From Pseudalgibacter ostreae (lineage in GTDB: Bacteria; Bacteroidota; Bacteroidia; Flavobacteriales; Flavobacteriaceae), in assembly GCF_042427585.1 (NCBI RefSeq), contig NZ_JBHMFC010000003.1:1-64000 (forward strand): DNA of 64,000 nucleotides. The letters are read 5' to 3'. Of this stretch, positions 61,251 through 64,000 are shown piece after piece. The notes below the pieces were generated by a model, which was not told the origin of the DNA, did not search any database, and worked only from the letters and a program-made list of their open reading frames with translations. Numbering within the stretch: the stretch's first letter is position 1; every line of letters starts with the position of its first letter. The position numbers and the translations under genes were made by a program.

Positions 61251-61775
61251 ATGGAAGAAGAAAAAGTAATCCTCGTGAATGAAAAAAACGAGCAAATTGG
61301 TTTGATGCCAAAAATGGAAGCCCATGAAAAAGCAGTATTGCATCGCGCTTTTTCTGTTTTTATTTTTAATGATAAAAACGAATTGATGATCCAGCAACGT
61401 GCCCTATCCAAATATCACACACCTGGATTGTGGGCCAATACCTGCTGTAGCCATCAACGTGAAGGCGAAAGTAATATAGATGCAGGAAAACGGCGCTTAC
61501 AAGAAGAAATGGGGTTTGTGGTCGATTTAAAAGAATCTATTTCTTTTATCTATAAGGCGCCTTTTGATAATGGCTTGACAGAACACGAGTTTGACCACAT
61601 ATTATTGGGTAAATATAATGGCGAACCCATTATTAATCCAGATGAAGTGGCCAGTTGGAAATGGATGTCCTTAGATGCGATAAGAAAAGATATTGAAGCG
61701 CATCCCGAGCGATATACAGCTTGGTTTAAAGTGATTTTCGATAAATTTTACGAACATATCAATGTAAAGGCATGA
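61251..61775 (+). CDS. idi: Isopentenyl-diphosphate delta-isomerase, type I
   Basis: Interconverts IPP and DMAPP in isoprenoid synthesis. The 174-residue Nudix protein has the catalytic Cys in WANTCCSHQR (residues 61-70) and the Nudix-like helix GESNIDAGKRRLQEEMGF. A second catalytic Glu lies in LTEHEFDHI. The stop overlaps the start of the next gene by 4 bp (ATGA), so the two are translationally coupled. Confidence 0.95.
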   Translation: MEEEKVILVNEKNEQIGLMPKMEAHEKAVLHRAFSVFIFNDKNELMIQQRALSKYHTPGLWANTCCSHQREGESNIDAGKRRLQEEMGFVVDLKESISFIYKAPFDNGLTEHEFDHILLGKYNGEPIINPDEVASWKWMSLDAIRKDIEAHPERYTAWFKVIFDKFYEHINVKA

Positions 61776-62182
61776 ACGTAACGGTTAATAGAAAGGCACA
61801 TTTTAATGCCGCACATAGGTTATATAGAAAAGATTGGTCTGACGACAAGAATAATGCCGTTTTTGGGAAATGTAATAACCCCAATTTTCATGGCCATAAC
61901 TATGAGCTTATTGTAAGTGTTACAGGGCCTATTGATCAAGAAACGGGATATGTTATCGATATGAAGGTTTTAAGAGATATTATTAAGACTGAAGTTGAAG
62001 ATGTTTTAGATCATAAAAACTTGAATATTGAGGTGCCTGAATTCAAGGAGTTAAATCCAACTGCCGAAAACATTGCTGTGGTGATATATAATAAAATGAG
62101 GCCAAATCTAGCTGCTCATTTAGACTTAAAAATAACACTTTTTGAAACACCGCGCAATTTTGTGGTGTATTCTGGAAACTAA
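61772..62182 (+). CDS. 6-pyruvoyl-tetrahydropterin synthase/QueD family protein
   Basis: A 136-residue pterin enzyme. Zinc ligands are His in HFNAAHRL and HGHNYEL; the catalytic Cys lies in GKCNNPNFHGHNYEL. C-terminal PTAENIAVVIYNKM and LFETPRNFVVY are conserved. Such proteins make 6-carboxy-tetrahydropterin for queuosine, or a tetrahydropterin; the choice is not clear from sequence alone. It overlaps idi by 4 bp and precedes manA by 25 bp. Confidence 0.9.
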   Translation: MNVTVNRKAHFNAAHRLYRKDWSDDKNNAVFGKCNNPNFHGHNYELIVSVTGPIDQETGYVIDMKVLRDIIKTEVEDVLDHKNLNIEVPEFKELNPTAENIAVVIYNKMRPNLAAHLDLKITLFETPRNFVVYSGN

Positions 62183-62207
62183 TAATTGATAATTTTAAAA
62201 TAACAAC

Positions 62208-63182
62208 ATGAATAAAACACCCTTGTATCCCATAAAATTCACCCCTATATTAAAAGATAAAATTTGGGGCGGACAAAAATTAAAAAACATACTTAATAAA
62301 AACAGCGATTTGCCAAATGTTGGTGAAAGTTGGGAAATTAGTGATGTTGAAGGGGATACGTCTATTGTATCAAACGGTAGCTTAAAAGGGCAATCGTTAA
62401 AACAGTTACTGGAAACCTATAAACAAGATTTATTAGGAATACAGAATTATAGAATATTTAAAGATAAATTTCCTTTACTTATAAAGTTTATCGATGCTAA
62501 AGAAGATTTGTCCATTCAGTTACATCCTAATGATGAACTGGCCGCTAAAAGACATAATTCTTTTGGGAAAACCGAAATGTGGTACACGCTTCAAGCAGAT
62601 GATGATGCCAATTTAATAGTAGGTTTTAATCAAGAGATGACACGGGAAAAATACTTAAAACATCTTAACAACAAAACGCTTCCCGAAATTTTAAATTTTG
62701 ATAAAGTAAAAGAAGGTGATACGTATTTTATAGAAGTAGGCCGCATTCATGCCATTGGGGCGGGGGTTATGGTTGCAGAAATACAACAAACCAGCGATAT
62801 TACTTATCGCGTTTACGATTGGGATAGAGTGGATGATAATGGGAATGAGCGCGAACTGCATAATGACTTAGCGATTGATGCTTTCGATTTTGATATGCCA
62901 GACAATTTTAGGGTAAATTATTCAAAAACGGCTAACGAGTCGAATGAAATGGTGAGCTGTCCTTATTTTACAACGCATTATATTGAGTTGGATAAAACGC
63001 TTCAAAAGGAGAATCATCAAGACTCTTTTTTCATTTACATCTGTGTAGATGGTGAAGCGACTATTAAAATCGATGACACCTCAGAACTCATAAAAAAAGG
63101 TGAAACGGTATTAATACCAGCTGCTGCAAAGCAATTTGAGATAAGTGCAACTTATGCAAAACTTTTAGAAGTATACGTGTAA
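62208..63182 (+). CDS. manA: Mannose-6-phosphate isomerase, class I
   Basis: Converts mannose-6-phosphate and fructose-6-phosphate. The 324-residue cupin enzyme begins YPIKFTPILKDKIWGGQKL and has the zinc-site strand DLSIQLHPNDELAAKRHNSFGKTEMWY. The later HAIGAGVMVAEIQQTSDITYRVYDWDR is also diagnostic. It uses mannose from polysaccharide breakdown or for glycan synthesis. It lies 25 bp after the pterin gene and is probably in the same operon. Confidence 0.95.
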   Translation: MNKTPLYPIKFTPILKDKIWGGQKLKNILNKNSDLPNVGESWEISDVEGDTSIVSNGSLKGQSLKQLLETYKQDLLGIQNYRIFKDKFPLLIKFIDAKEDLSIQLHPNDELAAKRHNSFGKTEMWYTLQADDDANLIVGFNQEMTREKYLKHLNNKTLPEILNFDKVKEGDTYFIEVGRIHAIGAGVMVAEIQQTSDITYRVYDWDRVDDNGNERELHNDLAIDAFDFDMPDNFRVNYSKTANESNEMVSCPYFTTHYIELDKTLQKENHQDSFFIYICVDGEATIKIDDTSELIKKGETVLIPAAAKQFEISATYAKLLEVYV

Positions 63183-63268
63183 TTAAAAAAATATTTTTTC
63201 CTTAGCCTCAAGCGAGGCATCTTATCTATTATTTAACTACTTTTGTATAAATTTTTAAAATTAAAAGA

Positions 63269-63538
63269 ATGGCAAATGTTAGAAACCTAAAGAAAGACAT
63301 TAATTTTGTTTTAGGTGATATTATTGAAGCGGTTTATATTTGGGAGTATTCAAAAACAAATCCTGATAAAAAAGCGAGCGAGGCAATTATTGATGAAGCA
63401 ATTGAAACTTTCGACACTTTAATCGCTAAAGTAAACGATAAAAATGTTGAGAATAAAAAAGCACATTTTAAAGCGATAAACCAAGAGTTAGAAACAAAAG
63501 GAAGTGCTTTAATTGAAAAAATAAACAATCTTGGATAA
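63269..63538 (+). CDS. Small conserved helical protein (89 residues)
   Basis: A cytoplasmic, mostly alpha-helical protein (MANVRNLKKDINFVLGDIIE, then a helix-rich charged chain to KINNLG). It is acidic and lacks cysteine. I recall similar short proteins in flavobacteria, but the family has no known function. It stands 86 bp after manA and 63 bp before the tRNA-Thr gene. Confidence 0.75.
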   Translation: MANVRNLKKDINFVLGDIIEAVYIWEYSKTNPDKKASEAIIDEAIETFDTLIAKVNDKNVENKKAHFKAINQELETKGSALIEKINNLG

Positions 63539-63556
63539 AATTTTTTAGCAGAGTGC

Positions 63557-63586
63557 TTGCAAATATCAATTTTGCGTTTATATTTG
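63557..63586 (+). promoter_or_regulatory. Bacteroidota-type promoter of tRNA-Thr
   Basis: TTG (63557-63559), a 19-base spacer and TATATTTG (63579-63586) fit the TTTG-N19-TAnnTTTG consensus well. The tRNA gene starts 15 bp further on. Confidence 0.75.
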
Positions 63587-63601
63587 CACTCGCTAAACAA
63601 T

Positions 63602-63675
63602 GCCGATGTAGCTCAGCTGGCTAGAGCAGCTGATTTGTAATCAGCAGGTCGTGGGTTCGAGTCCCTCCATCGGCT
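63602..63675 (+). tRNA. tRNA-Thr (anticodon TGT), second copy
   Basis: Differs from the copy at 45639-45712 by one base in the 3' acceptor strand (CATCGGC instead of TATCGGC), which turns a G-T pair into G-C. The anticodon loop TTTGTAA and both arms are the same. Confidence 0.96.
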
Positions 63676-63681
63676 CTTATT

Positions 63682-63723
63682 AAAAGCAAAAAGACCTTTC
63701 ATTTGAAAGGTCTTTTTGCTTTT
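63682..63723 (+). terminator. Terminator after tRNA-Thr
   Basis: A 20-bp perfect stem, AAAAGCAAAAAGACCTTTCA (63682-63701) with its complement (63704-63723), has a 2-nt loop and a T-rich right arm. It is 7 bp after the tRNA. Confidence 0.94.
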
Positions 63724-63749
63724 AAACTAGTTCATTTTAAAAAAATATA

Positions 63750-63785
63750 AAAAAAAGTCTGGAAACGCTCCAGACTTTTTTTTAT
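63750..63785 (-). terminator. Terminator of the FKBP gene
   Basis: On the minus strand the AGTCTGGA/TCCAGACT stem (loop AACGC on the plus strand) has a T-run after it. It is 16 bp beyond the isomerase stop. Confidence 0.88.
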
Positions 63786-63800
63786 AATAAAAACAACTTG

Positions 63801-64000
63801 TTATTTAATTTCAACAAGTTCTAGTTCGAATGTTAAATCTTGTCCAGCCAAAGGGTGGTTGGCATCAATAACAATATGCTCATCGTGAACTTCGGCTACG
63901 CGAAATTGTACTTCAGACCCATCAGGGTTTTTTGAAGCCAAGCCCATACCAACCTCAGGGGTCATTTCCTGTGGTAGTTGGTCTTTTTTCACTTCATGGA
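63801..64000 (-). CDS. FKBP-type peptidyl-prolyl cis-trans isomerase, C-terminal part
   Basis: The frame runs on from the window edge, with 66 C-terminal residues visible. HEVKKDQLPQEMTPEVGMGLA and the ending HPLAGQDLTFELELVEIK match the SlyD-like FKBP family, where NHPLAGQDL is the conserved strand of the FKBP core. The apparent internal start at 63992 is a GTG within this frame, not the true start. The N-terminal part lies beyond 64000. Confidence 0.93.
   Translation of the reverse strand, partial: HEVKKDQLPQEMTPEVGMGLASKNPDGSEVQFRVAEVHDEHIVIDANHPLAGQDLTFELELVEIK

Overview
The window is AT-rich bacterial chromosome from the Bacteroidota, most likely a marine-type member of the Flavobacteriaceae. 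The evidence is a Rho factor with a long low-complexity linker, many Bacteroidota-restricted families (DUF4293, DUF4249, DUF2851, DUF3078, DUF5723-OmpA), near absence of Shine-Dalgarno sequences before genes, TAnnTTTG-type promoter elements, and the flavobacterial order hpf - tRNAs - tuf - tRNA-Trp - secE - nusG - rplKAJL - rpoBC. I see no prophage, insertion sequence, CRISPR array or rRNA operon. Most of the window is core housekeeping DNA.

Layout. 1-435 is the tail of a GH2 beta-galactosidase, followed by about 740 bp without a convincing gene. 1.2-9.1 kb holds rho, DUF4293 and DUF4197 proteins, purU, a PHP-domain protein fused to two ACT domains, a 50-residue gene and a Na+/Ca2+ antiporter. 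9.2-12.7 kb holds two unrelated glutamine synthetases (GSII and GSIII) transcribed divergently around an intergenic dyad. 12.7-24.6 kb starts with purM and ends with prfA and pyrF. Between them lie a DUF3078 protein, a TonB-dependent receptor with its DUF4249 lipoprotein, an unknown 407-residue lipoprotein, and the B12-dependent ribonucleotide reductase nrdJ.

25-32.3 kb holds a small lipoprotein, secA, a DUF2795 protein, the cobalamin adenosyltransferase that can supply NrdJ with cofactor, and a large OmpA-family protein. 32.5-34.3 kb is a compact ArsR-type regulator / ArsP-family permease / small membrane protein cassette carrying two copies of one operator dyad. 34.4-43.9 kb holds hsp20, an M3 peptidase, several conserved Bacteroidota proteins, an AGCS symporter, a helix-hairpin-helix protein and an acyl-CoA dehydrogenase.

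44-59.5 kb is the translation and transcription core: rpsU, xerC, hpf, four tRNAs, tuf, tRNA-Trp, secE, nusG, rplK, rplA, rplJ, rplL, rpoB, rpoC and a DUF3467 protein. 59.5-64 kb holds prfC, idi, a 6-pyruvoyl-tetrahydropterin synthase homologue, manA, a small conserved protein, a second tRNA-Thr(TGT) and the C-terminal end of an FKBP-type isomerase cut by the window edge.

The most interesting signals are regulatory. They are a strong Shine-Dalgarno before rpsU in a genome otherwise without them, the duplicated ATATGTG-N6-CACATAT operator in the ArsR/permease cassette, an orphan terminator-like hairpin in the nrdJ leader, a perfect 8-N8-8 dyad between the glutamine synthetase genes, and a repeat-like palindrome between rpoB and rpoC. 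I found no clearly new multi-gene system. The best candidates for undescribed biology are the PHP-ACT-ACT protein and the small membrane protein of the ArsR cassette.
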